This document shows, one piece after another, positions 52,148-61,146 of a stretch of 64,000 bases of DNA. The notes below the pieces were generated by a model, which had not been told where the DNA came from, ran no database searches, and worked only from the letters and a program-made list of their open reading frames with translations. Source of the stretch: Flavobacteriales bacterium UBA7612 (GTDB lineage Bacteria > Bacteroidota > Bacteroidia > Flavobacteriales > Weeksellaceae); NCBI GenBank assembly GCA_002484335.1, contig DLJQ01000025.1:62001-126000 (forward strand), written 5' to 3'. Each line of letters starts with the position of its first letter. Within the stretch, counting starts at the first letter, position 1. The position numbers and the translations under genes were made by a program.

Positions 52148-52181
52148 CTTATACCTTATACCTTAGAACTTAGAACTTATT
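52148..52181 (+). repeat. Tandem heptads upstream of hisB
   Basis: CTTATAC, CTTATAC, CTTAGAA, CTTAGAA, then CTTATT running into the hisB ATG: five units with an exact 7-nt period. The opposite orientation (AAGTTATTAGGCATAAGG) occurs at 51712-51729 on the other side of the four-helix bundle gene. Confidence 0.8.
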
Positions 52182-53315
52182 ATGAAAAAACTCCTATTTA
52201 TAGATCGTGATGGAACAATGATATTAGAACCATCAGATTACCAAGTTGATAGTTTCGAAAAACTAGAATTCTATCCAGAAGCATTTACTTATTTAGGTAA
52301 AATTGCTAAAGAATTAGATTATGAATTAATCATGGTAACAAACCAAGATGGCTTGGGAACAGAAGCACATCCAGAAGAAAAATTTTGGCCAATTCAAAAT
52401 TTTGTAATTAAAGCTTTTGAAAATGAAGGTGTAAAATTTGAAGCAGTATATATTGATAAAACATTTGCCAAAGAAAATGCACCAACAAGAAAACCAAATA
52501 CAGGCTTATTAACACAATATATCAATAATTCAGTTTACGATTTAGCAAAATCTTTTGTTATTGGAGATAGAATAACAGATGTTAAATTAGCTCAAAATCT
52601 TGGAGCAAAAGGAATTTTTATTGCGAACGATGAAGCATTGGGAGCAAATGAAATTTCAAAAAATGAAGATTTAAACGATACAATTGCATTAAAAACTACT
52701 TCTTGGAAAGAAATTTATGAATTTCTAAAATTAGAAAATAGAACTGCATCTATCAAAAGAAATACCAATGAAACAAAGATAAAAATCGATTTGAATTTAG
52801 ACGGAACAGGGAAATCAGACATTTCGACTGGAATTCATTTTTTTGATCATATGCTAGACCAAATTGCTCGTCACGGACAAATGGATTTAAAGATAAAAGT
52901 GGATGGAGATTTAGAAGTAGATGAACATCATACAATAGAAGATACCGCAATTGCTCTTGGCGAAGTATTTTCATCGGCTTTAGGAAATAAATTGGGTATC
53001 GAACGTTATGGTTTCGCTTTACCAATGGACGATTGTTTAGCTCAAGTTGCTATTGATTTTGGTGGAAGAAATTGGTTGGTTTGGGAATCAGATTTTAATC
53101 GTGAAATGATTGGACAAATGCCAACAGAAATGTTTTATCATTTTTTCAAATCATTTACTGATGGAGCAAAAGCTAATTTGAATATTAAAGCAGAAGGAAT
53201 AAATGAGCATCATAAAATAGAAGCTATTTTTAAAGCTTTTGCAAAAGCCATAAAAGTTGCTGTAAAACGTGATCCAGATAAAATGATTTTACCAAGTACT
53301 AAGGGAGTGTTGTAA
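52182..53315 (+). CDS. hisB: Bifunctional histidinol-phosphatase / imidazoleglycerol-phosphate dehydratase
   Basis: 377 residues. The N-terminal HAD-type phosphatase (LFIDRDGTMILEPSDYQVDS, DRITDVKLAQNLGAKGIFI) dephosphorylates histidinol phosphate. The C-terminal dehydratase (about 185-377) has TGIHFFDHMLDQIARHGQ, DEHHTIEDTAIALGEV and EGINEHHKIEAIFKAFAKAI, with the metal-binding His clusters intact. The fused form matches enterobacteria and most Bacteroidota. The zinc loop of the phosphatase part is not obvious. Confidence 0.97.
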   Translation: MKKLLFIDRDGTMILEPSDYQVDSFEKLEFYPEAFTYLGKIAKELDYELIMVTNQDGLGTEAHPEEKFWPIQNFVIKAFENEGVKFEAVYIDKTFAKENAPTRKPNTGLLTQYINNSVYDLAKSFVIGDRITDVKLAQNLGAKGIFIANDEALGANEISKNEDLNDTIALKTTSWKEIYEFLKLENRTASIKRNTNETKIKIDLNLDGTGKSDISTGIHFFDHMLDQIARHGQMDLKIKVDGDLEVDEHHTIEDTAIALGEVFSSALGNKLGIERYGFALPMDDCLAQVAIDFGGRNWLVWESDFNREMIGQMPTEMFYHFFKSFTDGAKANLNIKAEGINEHHKIEAIFKAFAKAIKVAVKRDPDKMILPSTKGVL

Positions 53316-53424
53316 GTGATTATGTGTTTAAGTTAATCAGTTTTTAAGTTTCTGAATAAAATTACTTAATCAAATACATAACAACTTAAGCACTTAATAA
53401 CATTTCAACTTAAAATTAGAAAAA
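53316..53424. repeat. Heptad-type dyad spacer hisB-hisH
   Basis: The left part carries TTTAAGTTAATCAG and TTTTTAAGTTTCTG, the right part ACTTAATC, AACTTAAGCACTTAAT and AACTTAAAA: the same CTTAA motif in opposite orientation on the two sides, forming an imperfect dyad. Confidence 0.5.
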
Positions 53425-54003
53425 ATGATTGCTATAATAAAATACAATGCAGGAAACACAAAATCAGTTCTGAATGCTGTAGCAAGGTTAGGTTACGAAG
53501 CAGAAATAACAGATGATTTTGAAAAAATAAAAAATGCAGAAAAAGTTATTTTCCCTGGAGTAGGTCATGCTGCTTCAGCAATGAAATATCTAAAAGAAAG
53601 AGGATTAGATCAATTAATAAAAAATTTGAAGCAACCAACCTTAGGAATATGTTTAGGACAACAATTAATGTGTGAGTTTTCTGAAGAAGGAAATACAGAA
53701 TGTATAGGAATTTTCCCTGTACAAGTAAAATTATTTCCACCAACAGAAATTGTTCCTCAAATGGGTTGGAATAATATTTATGAATTAAAAAATTATTTAT
53801 TGAAAAATGTTGATGAAAATTCTGATATCTATTATGTACATAGTTATTACTGTGAATTATCTGAATATACAATCGCTAAAACAGATTATATTTTAGAATA
53901 TTCTGCTGCATTGCAAAAAGATAATTTTTATGCTACACAGTTTCATCCCGAAAAATCTGCTGGAATAGGAGAACGTATTCTACAGAATTTCCTAAGTTTA
54001 TAG
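53425..54003 (+). CDS. hisH: Imidazole glycerol phosphate synthase, glutaminase subunit
   Basis: 192 residues. Class I glutamine amidotransferase that supplies ammonia to HisF. Nucleophile Cys in LGICLGQQLMCEFSEEG, His/Glu of the triad in TQFHPEKSAGIGERIL, and the oxyanion region VIFPGVGHAASAM. It is separated from its partner hisF by a protease gene and hisA. Confidence 0.96.
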   Translation: MIAIIKYNAGNTKSVLNAVARLGYEAEITDDFEKIKNAEKVIFPGVGHAASAMKYLKERGLDQLIKNLKQPTLGICLGQQLMCEFSEEGNTECIGIFPVQVKLFPPTEIVPQMGWNNIYELKNYLLKNVDENSDIYYVHSYYCELSEYTIAKTDYILEYSAALQKDNFYATQFHPEKSAGIGERILQNFLSL

Positions 54004-54063
54004 AAGATAATAAATTATTTTTTTAATAGATTCTAAATAAACGATTGATATAAATTAACACAC

Positions 54064-57000
54064 ATGAAAAAAACAATTTTTACTTTACTAACAGCATTTT
54101 CTTTTTTACAATTGTCTGCACAAGAAAAAGTCTATTTTACATCAAATCCATCATTTAGTCCAGATGCAAAAACCATTTATTTTAGTTACGATAGTGACAT
54201 TTGGAAAGTTGATGCTAATGGAGGAAATGCAACCAGAATAACAGCATTAGAAGGAGAAGAAACAAATCCTAGAGTTTCTCCAGATGGAAAATGGCTCGCA
54301 TTTAGTTCAAACCAATATGGTAATTATGATGTTTATGTAATGCCTATAAATGGAGGACAAATAAAGCAATTGACTTTTCATCAAGCGAAAGATGATGTAG
54401 AAAGCTGGAGTTGGGATAGTAAAAATATTTATTTCACATCAAACCAAAATAATAACTTCGGAAGTTTTAAAATTGCTTTAGATGGAGAAACACCACAACC
54501 ATTGTTTACCAATTATTTTAATACAACAAATGGATTAGTAGAAACACCTTCTGGAGAATATATTTTTACAAATTCTACAGAAAGTGCAAATCAAGTTGCT
54601 CGTAAACGCTACAAGGGAGAAAATAATCCAGATTTATTAGCGTATAATCCAAAAACAAAAGCATTTAAACAATATACAGATTATAGAGGAAAAGATTTTA
54701 ATCCTACAGTTGATCAAAAAGGAATTATTTATTTTATTTCTGATGAAAATAACGGAGAATATAATCTTTATAAAATAGAAAATGGTAAAAAAGAAGCTTT
54801 AACAGCCTTTGATACATCAATTAAAAAACCTTTTGTTGCAGCAAATGGTTCAAAAGTGATTTTTGAAAAAGATTATCAATTGTTTGTTTATGATGTTAAT
54901 ACAAAAACAAGTAATCCAGTAACAATTAATGTTAATACAAATAAAATAATAGATAAAGAACAAAGTTTTAGTACAGCTGATGAGGTTTCATTTTTTGATG
55001 TTTCTCCAGATGGAAAGAAAATAGCATTTGTAAGTCGAGGAATTATTTTTGTTTCTGATATAGAGGGAAAATTCGTTAATAAAATTACAGATGGAAAAGA
55101 ACGAGTTCTAGAAGTAAAATGGTTAAAAGACAATCAAAATTTAATTTTTAATCAAACTTACAAAGGATATCAAAATTGGTTTAAAGTTGCAGCAAATGGA
55201 AAAGGAAGATCAGAGCAATTAACATCAGATACAAGAAATAATAGAGATATCACATTTAATCATGATTTATCACAAGCGGTTTATTTAAGTGGACGAGATG
55301 AAGTAAGATTATTGGATTTAAAATCATTTAAATCATCTACTATTGTTAAAGATGAAATTTGGGGATTTCAAAATTCTAAACCATCATTTTCTCCAAATGA
55401 TGAATATGTTTTATTTTCAGCTAAGCGAAATTTCGAATTAGATATATTTATACATAATATCAAAAAAAATAAAACAATTAATCTTACAAACACTGGCGTA
55501 TCCGAGGAAGATCCGACTTGGTCTCCTGATGGTAAATACATTTATTTTGCAAGTGATAGAACTAATCCTTCTTATCCATTAGGAATGCAAAAATCTAATA
55601 TTTACAAAGCATCTTTAGATTGGTTTGATGAAGCTTATAAATCTGAAAAATTTGATAATCTTTTTGTAGAAGAAAAAAAGGTTGAGAAAAAGGAAAAGAA
55701 AGAGGAGAAAAAAGAACTTAAAGAATTAACTGTAAATCCTGAAGGATTTTTGGAACGAATAGAAATGGTTACAGATCGATTCGGATATCAAACAAATCCA
55801 TTTCTTTTTTCCGATGATAAAAAACAATATTTATTTTATAACTCAAACCAAGACAATGGAAAATTCCAATTGTTTAGAAATGTAACTTCTGATTTTGAAG
55901 AGAGCAAAACAGATAAAGTTTTCGCAAAAGGAGCTGATTATATTATTAGAAATGATAAAAATTTATATGCTTTAATTGATGATAGTGTGTATAAATTTGG
56001 TATTAGTTCTACAAATCCAGAAAAAATAAATCTTAACTACAGTTTTGATAAAAATTTATCTTCAGAATTTACACAAATGTATGATGAAGCTTGGGCTGGA
56101 ATAGAAGAAAATTTCTACGATGAAAATTTTCATGGAGTTGATTGGAAAGCTAAAAAACAACAATATGCAACTTATTTACCATTTGTAAATAATCGTAATG
56201 ATTTAAGAATATTATTAAATGATTTATTAGGAGAATTAAATTCTTCTCATTTAGGTTTTTCTTCGTCTGGAAAAGAAGAAGATAAACGATTAAATTATTT
56301 TACAAATGAAACAGGCTTAGTATTCAAGAATGATCAACCATTTGTTGTTGATAGAATTGTAAGAAAATCTCCTGCATTTCTTAAAAATGTAGATATAAAA
56401 GAAGGCGATGTTTTAATTGCTGTGAATGATCAGAAAGTTGATGAAAAAATAAATAGAGATTTTTATTTTACTACACCTAAAAAATTGGATGAATTAAAAT
56501 TAGAATTTAATAGAAATGGTAAAACAATCACAACTAAAATTCATCCAATAGCAAATTATACATTTAGAGGACTTTTATATGATGAATGGATTTATGAAAA
56601 TCGTCAACGAGTAAAACAATTGAGTAATGATAGAATTGCTTATTCGTACATGAAAAACATGACTTCTCCAGAATTGGATGCTTTTTTATTGGATATGGTA
56701 GAACAAGAAAATAAAAAAGAAGGTGTAATTCTTGATTTACGTTTCAATACAGGAGGAAATGTTCATGATAAAGTTTTAAACTTTTTAGCGCAACGTCCAT
56801 ATTTACAATGGAAATATCGTGAAGGACAATTAACAGTACAACCAAATTTTGCTCCTTCAGGTAAACCAATTGTATTATTAATTAATGAATATTCATTAAG
56901 TGATGCAGAAATGACTTCTGCAGGATTCAAAGCACTTAAATTAGGTAAAATAATTGGTCAAGAAACCTATCGTTGGATCATTTTTACATCAGGGAAAAGT

Positions 57001-57183
57001 TTAGTAGATGGTTCTTTTTATAGAATTCCTGCTTGGGGAACATATACATTAGATGGTAAAAATTTAGAGAAAACAGGTGTTTCTCCTGATATATATATCA
57101 AGAATACATTTATGGATCGTTTAGAAAATAAAGATCCTCAGCTAGAAAGAGCTGTTCAAGAAATATTAAAAGAAATTAAATAA
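54064..57183 (+). CDS. Tricorn-like S41 peptidase with TolB-type propellers
   Basis: 1039 residues, exported (signal peptide TIFTLLTAFSFLQLSAQ). Residues 20-520 contain TolB/DPP-like propeller blades (FSPDAKTIYFSYDSDIWKVD, VSPDGKWLAFSSNQYGNYDV, WSPDGKYIYFASDRTNP). A Lys/Glu-rich linker near 545 (KKVEKKEKKEEKKELKEL) follows, then the tricorn C1 region, a PDZ domain (VDIKEGDVLIAVNDQKV), and the S41 catalytic core. H729 (SSHLGF) and S946 (NEYSLSDAE) are the likely catalytic residues. It is a periplasmic protease of the tricorn family. It sits between hisH and hisA with no link to histidine synthesis. Confidence 0.9.
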   Translation: MKKTIFTLLTAFSFLQLSAQEKVYFTSNPSFSPDAKTIYFSYDSDIWKVDANGGNATRITALEGEETNPRVSPDGKWLAFSSNQYGNYDVYVMPINGGQIKQLTFHQAKDDVESWSWDSKNIYFTSNQNNNFGSFKIALDGETPQPLFTNYFNTTNGLVETPSGEYIFTNSTESANQVARKRYKGENNPDLLAYNPKTKAFKQYTDYRGKDFNPTVDQKGIIYFISDENNGEYNLYKIENGKKEALTAFDTSIKKPFVAANGSKVIFEKDYQLFVYDVNTKTSNPVTINVNTNKIIDKEQSFSTADEVSFFDVSPDGKKIAFVSRGIIFVSDIEGKFVNKITDGKERVLEVKWLKDNQNLIFNQTYKGYQNWFKVAANGKGRSEQLTSDTRNNRDITFNHDLSQAVYLSGRDEVRLLDLKSFKSSTIVKDEIWGFQNSKPSFSPNDEYVLFSAKRNFELDIFIHNIKKNKTINLTNTGVSEEDPTWSPDGKYIYFASDRTNPSYPLGMQKSNIYKASLDWFDEAYKSEKFDNLFVEEKKVEKKEKKEEKKELKELTVNPEGFLERIEMVTDRFGYQTNPFLFSDDKKQYLFYNSNQDNGKFQLFRNVTSDFEESKTDKVFAKGADYIIRNDKNLYALIDDSVYKFGISSTNPEKINLNYSFDKNLSSEFTQMYDEAWAGIEENFYDENFHGVDWKAKKQQYATYLPFVNNRNDLRILLNDLLGELNSSHLGFSSSGKEEDKRLNYFTNETGLVFKNDQPFVVDRIVRKSPAFLKNVDIKEGDVLIAVNDQKVDEKINRDFYFTTPKKLDELKLEFNRNGKTITTKIHPIANYTFRGLLYDEWIYENRQRVKQLSNDRIAYSYMKNMTSPELDAFLLDMVEQENKKEGVILDLRFNTGGNVHDKVLNFLAQRPYLQWKYREGQLTVQPNFAPSGKPIVLLINEYSLSDAEMTSAGFKALKLGKIIGQETYRWIIFTSGKSLVDGSFYRIPAWGTYTLDGKNLEKTGVSPDIYIKNTFMDRLENKDPQLERAVQEILKEIK

Positions 57184-57278
57184 TTAGTTTTAAGGCTTAA
57201 GATTTTAATATGTAAGTTGTTAATTTACTTGTGTGTTAAAATCTTTATTTCTTAAGTCTAAAGAATCAAAATATAGTG
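57184..57278. repeat. Heptad-type dyad spacer upstream of hisA
   Basis: The left part TTTTAAGGCTTAAGATTTTAA and right part AAAATCTTTATTTCTTAAG carry the motif in opposite orientation, as in the other his spacers. Confidence 0.5.
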
Positions 57279-57995
57279 ATGAGAATTATACCTGCAATAG
57301 ATATTATAGAAGGAAAATGTGTACGTCTTTCTCAAGGAGATTACAATACAAAAAAAATATACAACGAGAATCCTTTAGAAATTGCAAAAGAATTTGAGGA
57401 ATATGGAATTGAATATTTGCATTTGGTCGATTTAGATGGAGCAAAATCCAGCCAAATTATTAACTATAAAACATTAGAATTAATTGCAACAAAAACAAAT
57501 CTGAAAATAGATTTTGGAGGAGGAATAAAATCGAATAATGATATCCGAATAGCCTTTGAATCTGGTGCAAATCAAATCACAGGAGGAAGTATTGCTGTAC
57601 AAAATCCAACTTTATTTAATGAATGGATTTCAGAATATGGTAGCGAAAAAATTATTTTGGGTGCGGATGCTAAAGATAGAAAAATAGCAACGCATGGTTG
57701 GCTAGAAAGTTCTGAATTGGATGTGATAGAGTTTATAAAAGAATACCATACAAAAGGTATCGATTATGTGATTTGTACAGATATTGCTAAAGATGGTATG
57801 TTACAAGGAACATCGAATGAATTGTATCAGGAGATTTTAACAAATGCTAATATTAAATTAATTGCTTCTGGAGGTGTTTCTTCAATTGATGATTTAATAA
57901 AAGTAAAAGAATTAGGTTGTGAAGGAGCTATTCTTGGTAAAGCAATTTATGAAGGTAAAATAGAGTTGAAAGAAGTAGTTAAGTTATTCGTTTAG
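57279..57995 (+). CDS. hisA: ProFAR isomerase
   Basis: 238 residues; (beta/alpha)8 barrel isomerising ProFAR to PRFAR. ATG 57279 is preferred over the GTG at 57276. Catalytic Asp at the N-terminus (IIPAIDIIEGKCVRLSQGDY), the phosphate site DFGGGIKSNNDIR, and the second catalytic Asp in VICTDIAKDGMLQGTS. It is paired with hisF as usual (gene duplication origin). Confidence 0.97.
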   Translation: MRIIPAIDIIEGKCVRLSQGDYNTKKIYNENPLEIAKEFEEYGIEYLHLVDLDGAKSSQIINYKTLELIATKTNLKIDFGGGIKSNNDIRIAFESGANQITGGSIAVQNPTLFNEWISEYGSEKIILGADAKDRKIATHGWLESSELDVIEFIKEYHTKGIDYVICTDIAKDGMLQGTSNELYQEILTNANIKLIASGGVSSIDDLIKVKELGCEGAILGKAIYEGKIELKEVVKLFV

Positions 57996-58083
57996 TATGT
58001 TTTTAGGTTTATAAATTGATATTTAACTGAACCAAATAGCTACTTAAAAACTTAATTACTGATGACTTAAAAATATAAAAAAG
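57996..58083. repeat. Spacer hisA-hisF with heptad-like motifs
   Basis: Contains TTTTTAGGTTTATAAA on the left and CTTAAAAACTTAATTACTG plus GACTTAAAA on the right, a degenerate form of the his-spacer dyads. Confidence 0.4.
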
Positions 58084-58836
58084 GTGTTAAAAAAAAGAAT
58101 TATTCCGTGTCTTGATATCAAAGATGGAAGAACGGTAAAAGGGATAAATTTTGAAGGTTTACGAGATGCTGGAGATCCAGTAGAGTTAGCCAAAAAATAT
58201 GTTGATGAAGGAGCAGATGAATTGGTTTTCTTAGATATTACAGCAACGCAAGAAAAACGAAAGACATTAGCAGAAATGGTAAAACGAATAGGAGAAGCAA
58301 TTAATATTCCTTTTACTGTTGGTGGAGGAATAAACTCTGTCGAAGATGCTTCTATAGTTATTAATGCTGGTGCAGATAAAGTATCAGTTAATTCATCTGC
58401 TGTAAAAAATCCACAACTTATTTCAGAATTAGCAGCTCAATTTGGATCACAATGTGTTGTTGTAGCTGTAGATACAAGAAATGTGGATGGAACACAAAAA
58501 GTTTTTGTGAGTGGAGGAAAAATTGAAACAGATTGGAAAACTTTAGACTGGGTAAAAAAAGTTGAAGAACTTGGGGCAGGAGAAATATTATTAACATCAA
58601 TGGATGGTGATGGAACGAAAGCTGGTTTCAAGATAGATATTACTAAAGCTGTTGCTGATATGGTTAATTTACCTGTTATTGCATCTGGTGGAGCAGGAAA
58701 AAAAGAACATTTTTCTGAAGTATTTACTCAAACAAAAGCGAATGGAGGATTGGCTGCAAGTATTTTCCATTTTGGAGAAATACCAATTCCAGAATTAAAA
58801 AATTATTTAAAAGAACAAAACATACCAATACGATGA
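58084..58836 (+). CDS. hisF: Imidazole glycerol phosphate synthase, cyclase subunit
   Basis: 250 residues starting at GTG 58084 (VLKKRIIPCLDIKDGRTVKG, initiator Met). It cyclises PRFAR with ammonia from HisH. D11 in CLDIKDG and D130 in VVAVDTRNVDG are the catalytic pair; TVGGGINSVEDA and ASGGAGKKEHF bind phosphate. The stop overlaps the hisIE start by 4 nt. Confidence 0.97.
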   Translation: MLKKRIIPCLDIKDGRTVKGINFEGLRDAGDPVELAKKYVDEGADELVFLDITATQEKRKTLAEMVKRIGEAINIPFTVGGGINSVEDASIVINAGADKVSVNSSAVKNPQLISELAAQFGSQCVVVAVDTRNVDGTQKVFVSGGKIETDWKTLDWVKKVEELGAGEILLTSMDGDGTKAGFKIDITKAVADMVNLPVIASGGAGKKEHFSEVFTQTKANGGLAASIFHFGEIPIPELKNYLKEQNIPIR

Positions 58837-59444
58837 ATATTGATTTTACAAAAAGCAATGATGGATTAGTTCCTGTGATTATTCAAAATTATTTGAATAA
58901 TCAAGTTTTAATGCTTGGTTACATGAATCAAGAAGCTTTTGATAAAACAAAAGAAATAGGAAGAGTTACTTTCTTTTCTCGTTCAAAAAATAGATTATGG
59001 ACAAAAGGAGAAGAATCAGGTAATTTTCTAGAAGTAAAATCAATTGCTATTGATTGTGATAATGATACTATTCTTATTAAAACAAAACCTTATGGACCAA
59101 CATGTCATACAGGAGCAATAACTTGTTTTAAAGAAGAATCGAACAGAGGATTTGTTTATGAATTAGAACAAACGATAAATGATCGTATTGATTTAGATGA
59201 TGATCCAAACTCTTATACCAATAAATTATACAAACGAGGAATTAATAAAGTTGCTCAAAAAGTTGGAGAAGAAGCGATAGAAGTTGTAATTGAAGCAAAA
59301 GATAATAACGATGATTTGTTTTTAAATGAATCAGCAGATTTACTTTATCATTATCTTATTCTATTAAAAGCAAAAGGTTTTAAATTAGAAGATGTTGAAG
59401 ATATTTTGAAAAGTAGAGAAAATGCTCCTCGAAGAGATAGTTAA
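58833..59444 (+). CDS. hisIE: Bifunctional phosphoribosyl-AMP cyclohydrolase / phosphoribosyl-ATP pyrophosphatase
   Basis: 203 residues. The HisI half (1-105) has MLGYMNQEAFDKTKEIGRVT, FFSRSKNRLWTKGEESGN, DCDNDTI and the Zn-binding GPTCHTGAITCF. The HisE half (about 110-203) has DDDPNSYTNKLYKRGINKVA, QKVGEEAIEVVIEAK and ADLLYHYLILL. The fused order is that of enterobacterial HisI(E). Last gene of the operon, followed by a terminator. Confidence 0.97.
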   Translation: MNIDFTKSNDGLVPVIIQNYLNNQVLMLGYMNQEAFDKTKEIGRVTFFSRSKNRLWTKGEESGNFLEVKSIAIDCDNDTILIKTKPYGPTCHTGAITCFKEESNRGFVYELEQTINDRIDLDDDPNSYTNKLYKRGINKVAQKVGEEAIEVVIEAKDNNDDLFLNESADLLYHYLILLKAKGFKLEDVEDILKSRENAPRRDS

Positions 59445-59447
59445 AAT

Positions 59448-59476
59448 AAAAAGGATTGCTTTAGCAATCCTTTTAT
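59448..59476 (+). terminator. Terminator of the his operon
   Basis: The arms AAAAGGATTGCT and AGCAATCCTTTT pair around TT, directly after hisIE. Confidence 0.9.
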
Positions 59477-59607
59477 GTTTGTTTTTAACTTTTTAATTAA
59501 AAATAAGTAATATGTATATTTATTATCAATTAGATATAAAATAAAATGACCTTTCTCATGAAATGAATATAAAATCTAAATGTTTAGAATAATTATAAAT
59601 AATATAT

Positions 59608-59615
59608 TATTTTTG
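59608..59615 (+). promoter_or_regulatory. -7 element of the ankyrin-DUF2271-PepSY-apbE operon
   Basis: TATTTTTG, 40 nt before the ankyrin gene ATG; the preceding 130 bp contain no other structure. Confidence 0.5.
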
Positions 59616-59655
59616 ACATCCAATTAATAGTTGGTCTAAATAACAATTATAAAAA

Positions 59656-61119
59656 ATGAAAAAATTATTTATAACTCTAGTTTTGCTTTCTTCTTTCATA
59701 AAAGCACAAACAAATACATTATTAAATGCAGATTTCTGGAAAGCAAATCCAACGATAGCAGTTGTTAAAGAAGAAATCTCTAAAGGGAATAATCCAGCAC
59801 AACCAAATGGAGGTAATTTTGACCCTACAACTTTAGCAATTAATAATAATGCATCATTAGATGTTATAAAATATTTAGTAGAACAACCAGGTAATAGTGT
59901 AAAGAAATCTACACACGATGGTAGACAATACATTCATTGGGCTGCAATGAGAGGGAATTTAGAAGCAATTAATTATTTAATAGCTAAAGGATCTGATGTG
60001 AATAAAACTGATGATAAAGGAGCAACTCCGTTAGCTTTCGCAGCTGGTTTTGGTCAAATAGATCCTGCTATATATAAAGCATTTTTTGATGCAGGAGTAA
60101 ATCCAAAAGAAAAATATAGTAATGGTGAAACAATTTTATTTAAAGCTATAGGAAATGATAAAGATTTTAAATTAACAGAATATTTACTTTCTAAAGGATT
60201 ATCTTTAAAAGATGTAGATAATAATGGGAATACTCTTTTTGATTATGCAGCTATAAATGGAAATGTAGAGTTATTAAAATCATTAGTAAAAAAGGGTGTA
60301 AAACCAACAAATGGTGCATTGATATATGCTTCAAGAGGAACTCGTTTTGCAGCTAATACATTAGATACTTATAAATATTTAGTTGAAGAAGTAAAATTAG
60401 ATCCAAAGACTAAAGGTACAAATGGAGAAAATGTTTTGCATAATATTGTTAGAAAAAAAGACCAAGCTGATGTAATTAATTATTTTATTGGAAAAGGGGT
60501 AGATGTTAATGCTACAGATAATGACGGTAATAATAGTTTAATGATCGCTTCTTCAACAAATAATTTAGATGCTGTAAAACAAATTTTAGCTAAAACTAAA
60601 AATATTAATACTGTTAACGCAAAAGGTGAATCAGCATTATTTGCAGCAGTTCAGAAAGGTTCTCCAGAAGTTGTTTCTTATTTAATTCAAAACGGAGCTA
60701 AAACTGATCTTAAGGCAAACGAAGGAAATTTAGGAGTTTACTTAATTCAATCGTATAGAAAACAAAATGCAAAAGATTTTGAACAAAAACTAGCTATTTT
60801 AACTAAAGCAGGTTTAAATCTTTCTACACCACAAGCTGATGGAAGTACATTATACATGACAGCAGTTACAAAAAATGATCTTGATTTATTAAAATTATTA
60901 GCACCTTTAAAAATTGATGTTAATGCACAAAACTCTGATGGAATGACAGCCTTACATCGTGCAGCTTTTGTAGCACAGGATGATGCTGTATTAAAATATC
61001 TTTTATCTATTGGAGCGAAAAAAGATCTTAAAACAGAATTTGATGAAACTGCTTACGATTTAGCAAGTGAGAATGAATATTTAAAAGAAAATAATATATC
61101 AGTTGAGTTTTTAAAATAA
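59656..61119 (+). CDS. Exported ankyrin-repeat protein
   Basis: 487 residues with a signal peptide (LFITLVLLSSFIKAQ), so periplasmic or surface-bound. About twelve ankyrin repeats fill residues 55-480, for example DGRQYIHWAAMRGNLEAINY, DDKGATPLAFAAGFGQIDPA and SDGMTALHRAAFVAQDDAVL. Ankyrin stacks bind proteins; no enzymatic motif is present. It opens a four-gene operon (gaps 27, 11 and 34 nt) with DUF2271, a transmembrane flavoreductase and apbE, so a scaffold or assembly role for that module is conceivable. Confidence 0.88.
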   Translation: MKKLFITLVLLSSFIKAQTNTLLNADFWKANPTIAVVKEEISKGNNPAQPNGGNFDPTTLAINNNASLDVIKYLVEQPGNSVKKSTHDGRQYIHWAAMRGNLEAINYLIAKGSDVNKTDDKGATPLAFAAGFGQIDPAIYKAFFDAGVNPKEKYSNGETILFKAIGNDKDFKLTEYLLSKGLSLKDVDNNGNTLFDYAAINGNVELLKSLVKKGVKPTNGALIYASRGTRFAANTLDTYKYLVEEVKLDPKTKGTNGENVLHNIVRKKDQADVINYFIGKGVDVNATDNDGNNSLMIASSTNNLDAVKQILAKTKNINTVNAKGESALFAAVQKGSPEVVSYLIQNGAKTDLKANEGNLGVYLIQSYRKQNAKDFEQKLAILTKAGLNLSTPQADGSTLYMTAVTKNDLDLLKLLAPLKIDVNAQNSDGMTALHRAAFVAQDDAVLKYLLSIGAKKDLKTEFDETAYDLASENEYLKENNISVEFLK

Positions 61120-61146
61120 TACAACTGTAAATAAAAAAAACATACA

